From an uncultured Planctomycetaceae bacterium (GTDB taxonomy: Bacteria; Planctomycetota; Planctomycetia; Pirellulales; Pirellulaceae): DNA of 8,446 bases. Below are positions 1-6,104 of this stretch, piece after piece. The notes beneath the pieces were generated by a model that ran no database searches, was not told the DNA's origin, and saw nothing but the letters and a program-made list of their open reading frames with translations. The stretch is taken from positions 1 to 8,446 of the forward strand of contig CALBTA010000460.1 in assembly GCA_937967755.1 (NCBI GenBank), written 5' to 3'. Every line of letters starts with the position of its first letter. Position 1 is the first letter of the stretch. A program made the translations under genes and the position numbers.

Positions 1-249
1 GCGGTCTTTGTATTTTTCCAACGGCTGCAGGATGCGCTTCAACGTGAACTCGCGGCCTTCCTCATCGGGCCAGAAGTTCCACGGCACGGTTCCGTTGGGG
101 CTGAACACAATCACCAGCCGCTGCTTCCGTGCCCGACGATCCTCCTCGGCAGCCTCGGCCGCGAAACTTGGCAGACCCAACACAAACGGCGCAGCCGCCG
201 CAGACAAGCCCAGCTTCTTCAACAAGTTGCGACGCGATTGAAAGTTCAT
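1..249 (-). CDS. DUF1552-like secreted protein, N-terminal part (runs off left edge)
   Basis: Only the first 83 codons are present; the gene continues beyond base 1. The start is ATG at 249-247. The protein opens with a twin-arginine-like leader: [10 protein letters not shown] at residues 5-14, then an Ala/Leu-rich hydrophobic stretch to about residue 27 and a likely cleavage near PSFAAEA. Export by Tat is therefore probable. The mature part begins with a basic segment, then a beta strand [11 protein letters not shown] and a [10 protein letters not shown] motif, then [16 protein letters not shown]. This order (leader, 'FSPNG', 'WP', 'ILQPLEPFKDR'-like helix) matches my memory of the planctomycete DUF1552 family, whose function is unknown. 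Members often sit beside DUF1592/DUF1587 cytochrome-type proteins, but that neighbour would lie outside the window. The Shine-Dalgarno is weak (GGTGAA about 5 bases before ATG). The family call is by recognition, and the conserved C-terminal region cannot be checked. Confidence 0.75.
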   Translation of the reverse strand, partial: MNFQSRRNLLKKLGLSAAAAPFVLGLPSFAAEAAEEDRRARKQRLVIVFSPNGTVPWNFWPDEEGREFTLKRILQPLEKYKDR

Positions 250-302
250 GGCAGGTTCACCAGGCGGGAAGGAACGAATAAGGCGGGACTGAATTGGATT
301 TT

Positions 303-330
303 AGTATACACTTATCCATATCGCTGTCAA
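303..330 (-). promoter_or_regulatory. Sigma-70-type promoter for the DUF1552-like gene
   Basis: Read on the minus strand there is a perfect -35 box TTGACA (330-325), a 16-base spacer and a -10 box TATACT (308-303; five of six consensus bases). Transcription would start near 296, giving a leader of about 47 bases before the ATG at 249. Orientation and distance suit the DUF1552-like gene. This is the best promoter match noticed in the window. Confidence 0.7.
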
Positions 331-486
331 GGTTGCGCTGAGCATCGTTCCGCACTAATCGGGCAGCCGTAAACCGTTGTGCTAAAGCAAGTTAGGGCTA
401 CGCCCGGGCAGGTCCAATCCAGGCTGGCCTCATGGTATCGTGCTTGTCCTCTTGTTGATTCGGCTTGTTTTAAGATTGCTACTACC

Positions 487-612
487 GTAGCGGCAAGCTG
501 CCCGCTTGCCCGCTTAACCGCTCCAATTTCAAGTACTCAGCCTGCAGCTTGCTTCTCCACCGAGTTCACAATCTACCCATTTTAGTCAACAAGCTAGGCA
601 GCTTGTGACTAC
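487..612. repeat. Palindrome-ended dispersed repeat, copy 1 (126 bp)
   Basis: The left end starts with GTAG and forms a stem GGCAAGC/GCTTGCC (492-498 with 504-510, five-base loop). The right end forms CAAGCT/AGCTTG (590-595 with 600-605) and finishes with CTAC. Read inward, both ends share GTAG..(G/A)CAAGCTGCC, so the element has terminal inverted repeats that are each palindromic. It shares this plan, its size and the interior motif AGTTCACAA with the copy at 1139-1261, but is more degenerate. No transposase is present. This resembles a REP/BIME-type element. Mobilisation in trans and transcription termination are both possible, but unproven, roles. Confidence 0.65.
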
Positions 613-799
613 GTTGCCGTAACGGGAAATTCCAGCCACCGCAGCTGCGATTCGATTCACCATCGCATTCACCACTTGCGTTTGCCGCGGAACCGCAACC
701 CTGCTTCGCAGTTGAGTTTACGTCGTTCAGCAGTTTCGGTACTCCTACGGTGTCACTGGTGAATTTTTGCGCTATCTCGAATCGGCTGAAACTTTCCAT
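566..799 (-). CDS. Doubtful 77-codon small ORF, Cys-containing
   Basis: The ATG at 799-797 is preceded by AGGA eight bases upstream. The predicted peptide has a charged, helix-like N-terminal part (about residues 1-33), then a Gly/Ser/Asn-rich part with three cysteines (GCGSA, GECDG, SCGG; about residues 34-56). The last 20 or so residues are encoded by the right end of the palindromic repeat, so the natural C-terminus, if there is one, has been changed by the repeat. I recognise no family. It could be a short real gene, a precursor-like peptide or chance. Two smaller ORFs precede it on the same strand (889-945 and 821-892). Confidence is low because an ORF this short carries little statistical weight. 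Confidence 0.2.
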   Translation of the reverse strand: MESFSRFEIAQKFTSDTVGVPKLLNDVNSTAKQGCGSAANASGECDGESNRSCGGWNFPLRQRSHKLPSLLTKMGRL

Positions 800-888
800 A
801 ACTACTGTCCTGCTAACAACTTAGTCGATGCGGTTTCCCTTTCGGGCACGTTCAGAATTCACCAAAGTCCAGCAAAGCCGGCACCAAA

Positions 889-945
889 TCATGGATCGTG
901 GTGAATTCTCTGTAGTCCGCGTGATGTTGGTTGCGGTTGGGTCAT
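889..945 (-). CDS. Possible 18-residue micro-ORF with good Shine-Dalgarno
   Basis: The ATG at 945-943 is preceded by AGGAG with a seven-base spacing, among the better ribosome binding sites in the window. The ORF ends at TGA (891-889), which overlaps as ATGA the start of a 23-codon ORF (892-821). That ORF in turn lies 21 bases before the 77-codon ORF. A -10-like TATACT lies at 1012-1007 without a recognisable -35. It could be a leader peptide, the remnant 5' end of a decayed gene, or chance. The peptide is hydrophilic and ends IHHDP; no family is recognised. Confidence 0.2.
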   Translation of the reverse strand: MTQPQPTSRGLQRIHHDP

Positions 946-1138
946 GGGTTTGCTCCTGTGTAAAAGTCTGCTCACGCCTACATGCCTTTTAGTTCAAGTG
1001 ATCATAAGTATACAAGAGGTGGTACACAAAAACCGGTTTTTCACCAATCAATCTGGAAAGATTTTCCAAATTCGCGCCTGGGCCGCGTTTGGGCGGCCAA
1101 ATTCTTGAAAAAAATTTCGCCGTGGTGAAAAAACCCCC

Positions 1139-1261
1139 GTAGCCGCAAGCTGCCAGCTTGCCGGCTGAAACGGTCTGATTCTGAAATCATGCAGAACTGC
1201 ACTTCATTGCGTCGGTTACGAAACCACCGCACCAGTTCACAAGCTGGCAGCTTGTGACGAC
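1139..1261. repeat. Palindrome-ended dispersed repeat, copy 2 (123 bp)
   Basis: The left end is a near-perfect palindrome: GCAAGCTG (1145-1152) and CAGCTTGC (1154-1161) around one C, extended by AGCC/GGCT with a bulge. The right end is TCACAAGCTG (1237-1246) pairing with CAGCTTGTGA (1248-1257) around one G. The two ends are inverted copies of each other (GTAG-C-GCAAGCTGCCAGCTTG type). It begins seven bases after the stop codon of the large exported-protein gene, so transcripts of that gene run into the hairpin at once. A role in termination or mRNA stability is possible, although no U-tract follows. It is the better preserved of the two copies. Confidence 0.7.
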
Positions 1262-1268
1262 GGCTTCC

Positions 1269-3968
1269 TTAGTCTTCCTCGGCCGTGAAGCGGTAGTTCA
1301 GCACGCGGTTGCCGTGAATCTCTTCGGCGCGGACCCAAAGCGTTTTGCCGTTGAGATCGTCGGCTTCGGGCAACTTGTAGATTTTCAGGTTCGTGCCGCG
1401 CGTCAGATTCAACACGTTCTGACGCAACCGCCGGCGGCCAGGCGGAAACAGAAAGCACTTGAAGTAGACCGGCTCGTCAGTGGTGTTGATCATCCGCTGT
1501 TCGACGATCAGGTTGCCCTCTTCGTCAACGCGGGTTTCAAACTCCATCACGATATCGCCTAGCCCGATCTCCATCGACCTCCAAAGGCTGAAACGGTAGT
1601 CCCTGTCTGAAGTAATATCGAAATCGATTCGCACCTGTTCTTCGCCGCTGGAAGCGTTGCTGCGTAGCGCGATTTCCATGCGTTCGGTCCGCTCCTCACC
1701 GCCTGACATATTCAAGCGAACCGCGGGCGGCAGCTTGCCCCAAGACTCGGGCGTATAGACTTGCATACTACCGCCCACCCCCTGGCGAAACGAGTTTTTC
1801 AGATGGAAGCGCGGGTACTGCGACCGGCCGTAGGTGCTTTGCAATTTATCGTCGACCAGCTTGAAATTCATTCGCCATTGCGCCATCTCGCGGTTGACAC
1901 CAGTGATGAACGTCGGCAACGGGCCAACGCGGTACGCTTGCCGGTGGCCCCGCCGCTCGGGCTGGGTCGCGTGCCCCCATAGGTCGACGTGCTCGATGGC
2001 TTCCGGGTCACCGAGGTTGATCTCTTCTTCCGTCTCGCGCTCGTTCCAAACAACAACCACCGCCTCGTCTCCGCGGGCCAGCACATAGTTCTGGCTTCCG
2101 CCGGGCAGATTTAACGAACCCAGGAACTGCGTGCCCGAAACGATGTATGCAGCCGTTCGCCACGGCAGCAGCAACTCGCCCGGGGTACCGTCGGGCTTCA
2201 TCAGTCCCGTCTCGGGAGCGAAGGGATTCGTCGCGAACGTCACGTCGGCGTTGTTCATTTTGGCAGCCAGCATCCGCAGCACCAGGTCGCGGGCTCGTTG
2301 TTCCAGCGAGTAGCCCGAAGCCGGCAGCGGCTCGAGCATGACCCACCGATCGGCCGTTCCGGCGTTGGTCGATTGTAAGTAGGTGGCGATTTCGTCAGCG
2401 GTCATTTGTGGGTCGGCGATGAGCGAAAAGAAGTCCCACGGGGCGCGCTCGGCCAACGGCACTTCGTTAAGCCAACGCCACGGCAGGCCCAACCGAATTT
2501 TCTGGCCCAACCGTTCCATCTGCTCATCAACTTCCGTAATTCGCTCCACCAGTTCCGGATGCCCCATGAAGCTGGTGTCTGCGTCGGTTCCCAACTGCCA
2601 AGACTGCACCTTGAGCGACAGTCGGGTCAACACGGGGTTAAACGCCGGGTACCAAATTTGTTCATCAGCAAACACGTTGGCTGCCGGCAGATGTTCGGTC
2701 GAATCTGAAAACTGGCTGCGGCTTTCCGGCGGCGGTTGATCGATGATGCCAACCAGTTCGATGTGGTGGGTGTTCAATCGCTCTGTGAAGTGCGCAAGGT
2801 GGTCGGCACGACCCCGGTCGGACTCGCTGTACCAGATCGGGAACTTCACCCAGTTCACACCGACTTGCTTCACTAGATCGGCGACGCTATCGAGGGAAAG
2901 CTGCCGGTCGCCCTCGGGAAGTGACCACCCAAACTCTCCGCTGGTGTTGGGAGCGTGAGGGCGGACGACTGCCAGGTTAATCTCCTTGGCGTCTGTTACA
3001 CCCGACTTTCCCAACATCCGTACGCGAATGCGGTAGAACCCGAAGGAATCGATGGGCGGCTTCCAACTCGCCTCGCCCTGGTAGCCTTGATCGGCCACCG
3101 CGGGTGAAGGTCGTTTGTCTTCTAGATTCTTGGGAGCGGGTTCACCTTCGGGGAGATCGGCTTCGTGGCCTTCGGGTGCATGGCGTTCGGCGGCGAAATC
3201 GCCCATCGAAGAAACAGCAACTGCCTGACCGGAAAGTTGACTGGTGTGCTCGGCCAGTTCCCGCCCATGGCGATCCAGCAACTCGAACTTCATTTGGGGA
3301 TTTTGCTGCTGAATTCCGGAGACGGTACATGTGACCTCGATGTCATCGGCACTGGAAAACACATTGTGCGGGCTGTTGGTCGCCAAGGTCATGCGCGGCA
3401 ACCGCGCCAGCCAAATGTTGTCGAACCGGGCGAAACCACTCAGATCGAACGCCTCGCCGGTTGGTTCCACGTGCAAATGAATCACCACGTAGGCGGCTTC
3501 CAGATGCCCGGTCGAGAATGGCCCAACGTGCAGTTTCGTCCAGCCGCGCGTCTTGCCGATCTGCTCGGAAACGCCAGCAGTATCGATCAACGAATCGTTG
3601 GAATCGTAGTAACTAACGGAGACAAACGCATGGCTGTGTTCCAAGCCTTCGGTTTGCAAGTGCCCTTCCAGCACATAGCTGAACAGCGGGCTGACCGGCA
3701 ACGGCGGGCTATGGATCAGCGCCCCGCCCCCGTCCAACTCCACTTGCAGGCAGCGCTCGTCGGTGGGCGTTTGTGCGTCGACAACTTCAATCTTCAGAAA
3801 GGAAGGGTACTTCGGCCCGCGTTGCCGTTTCCAGCCGTCGGGCCAGCGGTCGTGGTTGACGTCGCCAGTGGCTGAAAAACTGCACGAGTAGACTTCCACC
3901 GCATCGGGGTGATGGGCCTCGGCAGCCGACGATGCGGCGAGCAGCAGGATAGGGAGGATCGTGAGCAT
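1269..3968 (-). CDS. Large exported modular protein with glycoside-hydrolase-like TIM barrel
   Basis: An 899-residue protein. I chose the ATG at 3968-3966; a TTG lies one codon earlier and an in-frame stop follows upstream. No clear Shine-Dalgarno is visible. Residues 1-18 form a short signal peptide (leucine-rich, then ASSAAEA). Apparent layout: jelly-roll, carbohydrate-binding-like domain about 25-190, closing with FDNIWLARLPR; Ig-like beta domain about 195-337, interrupted by an acidic Pro/Glu-rich linker near 257-298; (beta/alpha)-barrel about 342-625, opening with FGWSL and GVNWVKFPIW; short beta domain about 626-690 with VVVVWNERE; C-terminal beta-sandwich region about 745-895. The barrel resembles glycoside hydrolases of clan A. 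Where such enzymes often carry Asn-Glu after the fourth strand, this one reads WQLGTDAD (457-464), and WVMLEPLP (542-549) could supply a second carboxylate. Substrate and activity are unknown. The modular, exported design suggests polysaccharide binding or breakdown outside the cytoplasm. It appears to be monocistronic. Confidence 0.85.
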   Translation of the reverse strand: MLTILPILLLAASSAAEAHHPDAVEVYSCSFSATGDVNHDRWPDGWKRQRGPKYPSFLKIEVVDAQTPTDERCLQVELDGGGALIHSPPLPVSPLFSYVLEGHLQTEGLEHSHAFVSVSYYDSNDSLIDTAGVSEQIGKTRGWTKLHVGPFSTGHLEAAYVVIHLHVEPTGEAFDLSGFARFDNIWLARLPRMTLATNSPHNVFSSADDIEVTCTVSGIQQQNPQMKFELLDRHGRELAEHTSQLSGQAVAVSSMGDFAAERHAPEGHEADLPEGEPAPKNLEDKRPSPAVADQGYQGEASWKPPIDSFGFYRIRVRMLGKSGVTDAKEINLAVVRPHAPNTSGEFGWSLPEGDRQLSLDSVADLVKQVGVNWVKFPIWYSESDRGRADHLAHFTERLNTHHIELVGIIDQPPPESRSQFSDSTEHLPAANVFADEQIWYPAFNPVLTRLSLKVQSWQLGTDADTSFMGHPELVERITEVDEQMERLGQKIRLGLPWRWLNEVPLAERAPWDFFSLIADPQMTADEIATYLQSTNAGTADRWVMLEPLPASGYSLEQRARDLVLRMLAAKMNNADVTFATNPFAPETGLMKPDGTPGELLLPWRTAAYIVSGTQFLGSLNLPGGSQNYVLARGDEAVVVVWNERETEEEINLGDPEAIEHVDLWGHATQPERRGHRQAYRVGPLPTFITGVNREMAQWRMNFKLVDDKLQSTYGRSQYPRFHLKNSFRQGVGGSMQVYTPESWGKLPPAVRLNMSGGEERTERMEIALRSNASSGEEQVRIDFDITSDRDYRFSLWRSMEIGLGDIVMEFETRVDEEGNLIVEQRMINTTDEPVYFKCFLFPPGRRRLRQNVLNLTRGTNLKIYKLPEADDLNGKTLWVRAEEIHGNRVLNYRFTAEED

Positions 3969-4119
3969 CAAAGCGTTTAGAGTTCAAGGTTCAGAGAGCC
4001 GCGATGTCCCCATCGCCGGTACCCGCACGACAGCCGTAGCGCGAAATTTCTCCACACAACAATACGTTTCGCTCGTGCAGACGCCGCTGGTAGGTCCGGG
4101 CGAAGCCCTGGGATCGAGT

Positions 4120-4128
4120 TGTTACAAT
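4120..4128 (+). promoter_or_regulatory. Extended -10 promoter candidate for isomerase-like gene
   Basis: TG at 4120-4121, one base, then TACAAT at 4123-4128: the TGnTATAAT extended -10 pattern with one mismatch. No good -35 box is present, as is usual for extended -10 promoters. Transcription would begin near 4135, leaving a leader of about 55 bases before the TTG start at 4189. Confidence 0.4.
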
Positions 4129-4176
4129 CGTGGCAATCCGCACCGCCGGAATAACTCAGAGGAAATCGACCTGTTA

Positions 4177-4183
4177 AGGAGGT
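4177..4183 (+). promoter_or_regulatory. Perfect Shine-Dalgarno fixing a TTG start
   Basis: AAGGAGG lies five to six bases before the TTG at 4189-4191. No ATG or GTG in this frame lies at a usable distance, and the first core strand (KIGIAAS) begins only four residues after the TTG. The rare start codon is therefore the credible one. Confidence 0.8.
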
Positions 4184-4188
4184 AGAAG

Positions 4189-4971
4189 TTGCCGCAATTG
4201 AAGATTGGAATCGCAGCGTCGGCACTACGCCAACCGCTGCGCCGGGCGATTGCATCGGCGCAGCGGTTGGGGGCCAGTGCGGTGGAATTGGAGGCCCGGG
4301 ATGAGCTGCGCCCCAGTGAAGTGACTGATACCGCCTTGCGTCAGATCAAGAAACTTCTGGACGACGCGAACTTGAAGGTTTGCTCGCTAAGTTTCATGAC
4401 CCGTCGCGGCTACAACGATTTGGACGCGTTGGACCGCCGCGTCGCCGCTACGAAGGAAGCGATGCAATTGGCCTATAAGCTGCGGGCACCGGTTGTGGTC
4501 AACAGTATCGGCCGCGTGCCGCAGGAAGCCGGCGAAGGGGATTGGGATTTGTTCCTGGAGACGCTCGGCGATCTGGGGCATTTTGCTGATCGGGCGGGGG
4601 CTTCGCTGGCGGCGCGCACCGGCAGCGAAGAGGGCGCAGCGTTGGCCCGCTTGCTGGCCGCGCTGCCCGCAGGCGGAGTTGGCGTCGATTTCGATCCGGC
4701 GGCGCTGCTGGTCAACGGGTACTCAGCAATTGATGCGCTCGCCCACCTCGGTCCTTATGTAAGACAAGTGCGGGCACGCGATGGCGTTCGCGACCTGGCG
4801 GCCGGGCGGGGCCAAGAGACACAACTAGGCCGTGGCTCGGCCGACTTCCCGGCCCTGATTGGGGCGCTGGAAGATTTTGCTTACCGTGGTTACTTCACCA
4901 TCGACCGCCAACATTCGGCCGACCCGCAGAGTGACATCGCTAACGCGGTTCAGTTTTTGCGGAATATGTAA
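4189..4971 (+). CDS. Sugar phosphate isomerase/epimerase-like TIM-barrel protein (AP-endonuclease-2 superfamily)
   Basis: A 260-residue cytoplasmic protein, a normal length for single-domain xylose-isomerase-like TIM barrels (PF01261 type). The start is TTG, supported by a perfect AAGGAGG at 4177-4183, about six bases upstream. No signal peptide. Family features seen: first strand KIGIAASAL (5-13), second strand SAVELEARDEL (30-40), PVVVNSIG (101-108), GVGVDFDPAALLVNG (163-177), QVRARDGVRD (193-202), GRGSADFPALIGALE (214-228), YFTIDRQ (235-241). Relatives bind a divalent metal through Glu, Asp, His and Glu. By motif position this protein has Arg143, Asp169, Arg195 and Asp239, so three of four ligands seem altered. 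The fold assignment is firm, but isomerase activity is doubtful. It could be a variant subfamily with different chemistry or a non-catalytic homologue. It is divergent from the large barrel protein and convergent, with a 33-bp gap, with the M42 gene. Confidence 0.8.
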   Translation: MPQLKIGIAASALRQPLRRAIASAQRLGASAVELEARDELRPSEVTDTALRQIKKLLDDANLKVCSLSFMTRRGYNDLDALDRRVAATKEAMQLAYKLRAPVVVNSIGRVPQEAGEGDWDLFLETLGDLGHFADRAGASLAARTGSEEGAALARLLAALPAGGVGVDFDPAALLVNGYSAIDALAHLGPYVRQVRARDGVRDLAAGRGQETQLGRGSADFPALIGALEDFAYRGYFTIDRQHSADPQSDIANAVQFLRNM

Positions 4972-5004
4972 TGAGGCATTCCGTTCTACTCCGCTCGCCA
5001 ACGT

Positions 5005-6066
5005 TCAATCTTCGCCGGGCAATTTCGCAACCCGCATCAGCACGCGCAGGAACGACTCGCAGGCGTTGATCGCGGCCGACTCCTCGGTGGTGTGGTAGCC
5101 GGTGGTCGGAATTTGCATGGTCGTCCCGTAAACCAGCCCGCCCGAAGCCACGGTGATGCGGCCCAATTCTGTGCTGCCGATCGACACGGCCGGTTGTCCG
5201 CTCGTTTGCGCTTGTTCGTTCCGCTGCTGGATGTAGACATCCTTGAACGAATAGGGAATGTTCTTCAGTTCGCAAATCTCAGCGATGCGGTCGCTCATCA
5301 ATGTGTTGAATTGCGAGTTCGCATCACGGTACCGCAGCACAACTTGCTGTGCGTCGGCCGCTTCGGCGGTCGGGTAGGGGCTGGTATCGACCACGATTAA
5401 CTCGTTCGCCGACCCGCCAAAGCGGCGGAACCACTCCAGCAGGTAACGCCAACTCTTGCCCGCTTCTTCTTCCGCGGTAAAGAATGCCGTGCCGCGGAAA
5501 CCGAGATCGAACAGGTGGACCAGCATCGCGGCGGTGAGCACATTATCGAGCTGGCCGACGAAGCGATCGTTTTCGACCCGTAGGCGGTCGCCGAAAGCGA
5601 CCGGCGTGCCGGCGATGAGATGTTCCAGTTGCTCGATCTCGAAGATCAGATTGTTGCGATGTTCGCAGATGTAGGCGTTATTGATCACCCCCGTGCCGCA
5701 ATATGCTCCTGACCAAGGTTCGTAGGCGACGACCGGCTGCGAAGCGAAGCGGACGCTGATGCGGTTCATCCTCTGTTCGGAAACCGAATTGCCCAACAGA
5801 TCGCTACGGTTGCCGGCGACGAAGGCCGCGTATTGAAACTCGTTCGGGCCAGTGCAGATCAGCCCGTGGCGATCGATGTGGGCCGACAGCATCGTCGATT
5901 CCGGCTGATTCCCCTGAGCGACCAGTAGCCCTTCGTACCAGGTGACCTCTGCCCCGCGCTCTTCCAACAGTCGCTGTAGCACGCGGAAGAACGCATGCTC
6001 CGCCCCGACCACCGCCGGCTGGCGGATCAGTTCGCGAAGCACATCGGTCAGTTGGTCGAAGTTCAT
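5005..6066 (-). CDS. M42-family-like zinc metallopeptidase
   Basis: A 353-residue cytoplasmic protein without a leader. I prefer ATG at 6066-6064 (MNFDQLTDVLRELIRQP) over an in-frame TTG nine codons upstream (6093), because the ATG gives the usual helical N-terminus; neither has a strong ribosome binding site. The two-metal (M42/M28-type) peptidase motifs appear in order: SAHIDRHG with His63 and Asp65, GQLDN with Asp174 (bridging ligand), FFTAEEEAG with Glu200 as general base and Glu201 as ligand, VVDTSPYP with Asp227, and TTGYHTTEES with His325. All expected ligands are present, so it should be active. The family is mostly cytoplasmic aminopeptidases trimming short peptides, often as dodecamers; the substrate here is unknown. 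It lies 38 bases downstream of the secreted beta-sandwich gene on the same strand and is probably co-transcribed with it. The HIDRHG and LDN forms differ slightly from classical M42 (HMDEIG, LDDR), suggesting a divergent subfamily. Confidence 0.85.
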   Translation of the reverse strand: MNFDQLTDVLRELIRQPAVVGAEHAFFRVLQRLLEERGAEVTWYEGLLVAQGNQPESTMLSAHIDRHGLICTGPNEFQYAAFVAGNRSDLLGNSVSEQRMNRISVRFASQPVVAYEPWSGAYCGTGVINNAYICEHRNNLIFEIEQLEHLIAGTPVAFGDRLRVENDRFVGQLDNVLTAAMLVHLFDLGFRGTAFFTAEEEAGKSWRYLLEWFRRFGGSANELIVVDTSPYPTAEAADAQQVVLRYRDANSQFNTLMSDRIAEICELKNIPYSFKDVYIQQRNEQAQTSGQPAVSIGSTELGRITVASGGLVYGTTMQIPTTGYHTTEESAAINACESFLRVLMRVAKLPGED

Positions 6067-6104
6067 TGCTTGACGGTGATCAACGGGTAGCAACGCCGCA
6101 TTCG

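Larger units (their letters stand above)
250..1268. other. About 1 kb intergenic region with repeats and no convincing gene
   Basis: This stretch separates the DUF1552-like gene from the stop codon of the large exported protein, both on the minus strand. It holds the promoter at 303-330, two related palindromic repeats (487-612 and 1139-1261), a GC stem-loop (GGCCGC at 1081-1086 pairing with GCGGCC at 1093-1098, six-base loop), a perfect palindrome AAAAACCGGTTTTT (1028-1041), and a doubtful chain of small minus-strand ORFs at 566-945. Bases 331-486 hold nothing I can name. A plus-strand frame at 379-585 runs into the first repeat and has no ribosome binding site or protein-like composition. 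Confidence 0.6.
3969..4188. promoter_or_regulatory. Divergent promoter region between barrel protein and isomerase-like gene
   Basis: A 220-bp spacer between two genes transcribed away from each other, so it must carry starts for both. The plus-strand candidate is described separately (4120-4128). I found no convincing -35/-10 pair for the minus-strand gene. No operator-like inverted repeat stands out. Confidence 0.45.

Noticed and set aside
379..585. 68-codon plus-strand open frame with GTG start
   Set aside because: No Shine-Dalgarno, runs through the palindromic repeat, and the composition is not protein-like.
1041..1232. 63-codon minus-strand open frame
   Set aside because: It is largely made of the repeat at 1139-1261 and a low-complexity stretch, with no support for translation.
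487..1261. Possible CRISPR array suggested by repeated palindromic motifs
   Set aside because: Only two elements, over 500 bp apart, with diverged interiors; no regular repeat-spacer pattern and no cas genes.
3165..3875. 236-codon plus-strand open frame
   Set aside because: It lies antisense to the large exported protein, whose minus-strand frame has clear domains and a signal peptide. The plus-strand translation has no recognisable motif or ribosome binding site.
4972..5004. Bidirectional terminator between the convergent isomerase-like and M42 genes
   Set aside because: The 33-bp gap has no inverted repeat or T-tract that I can see.
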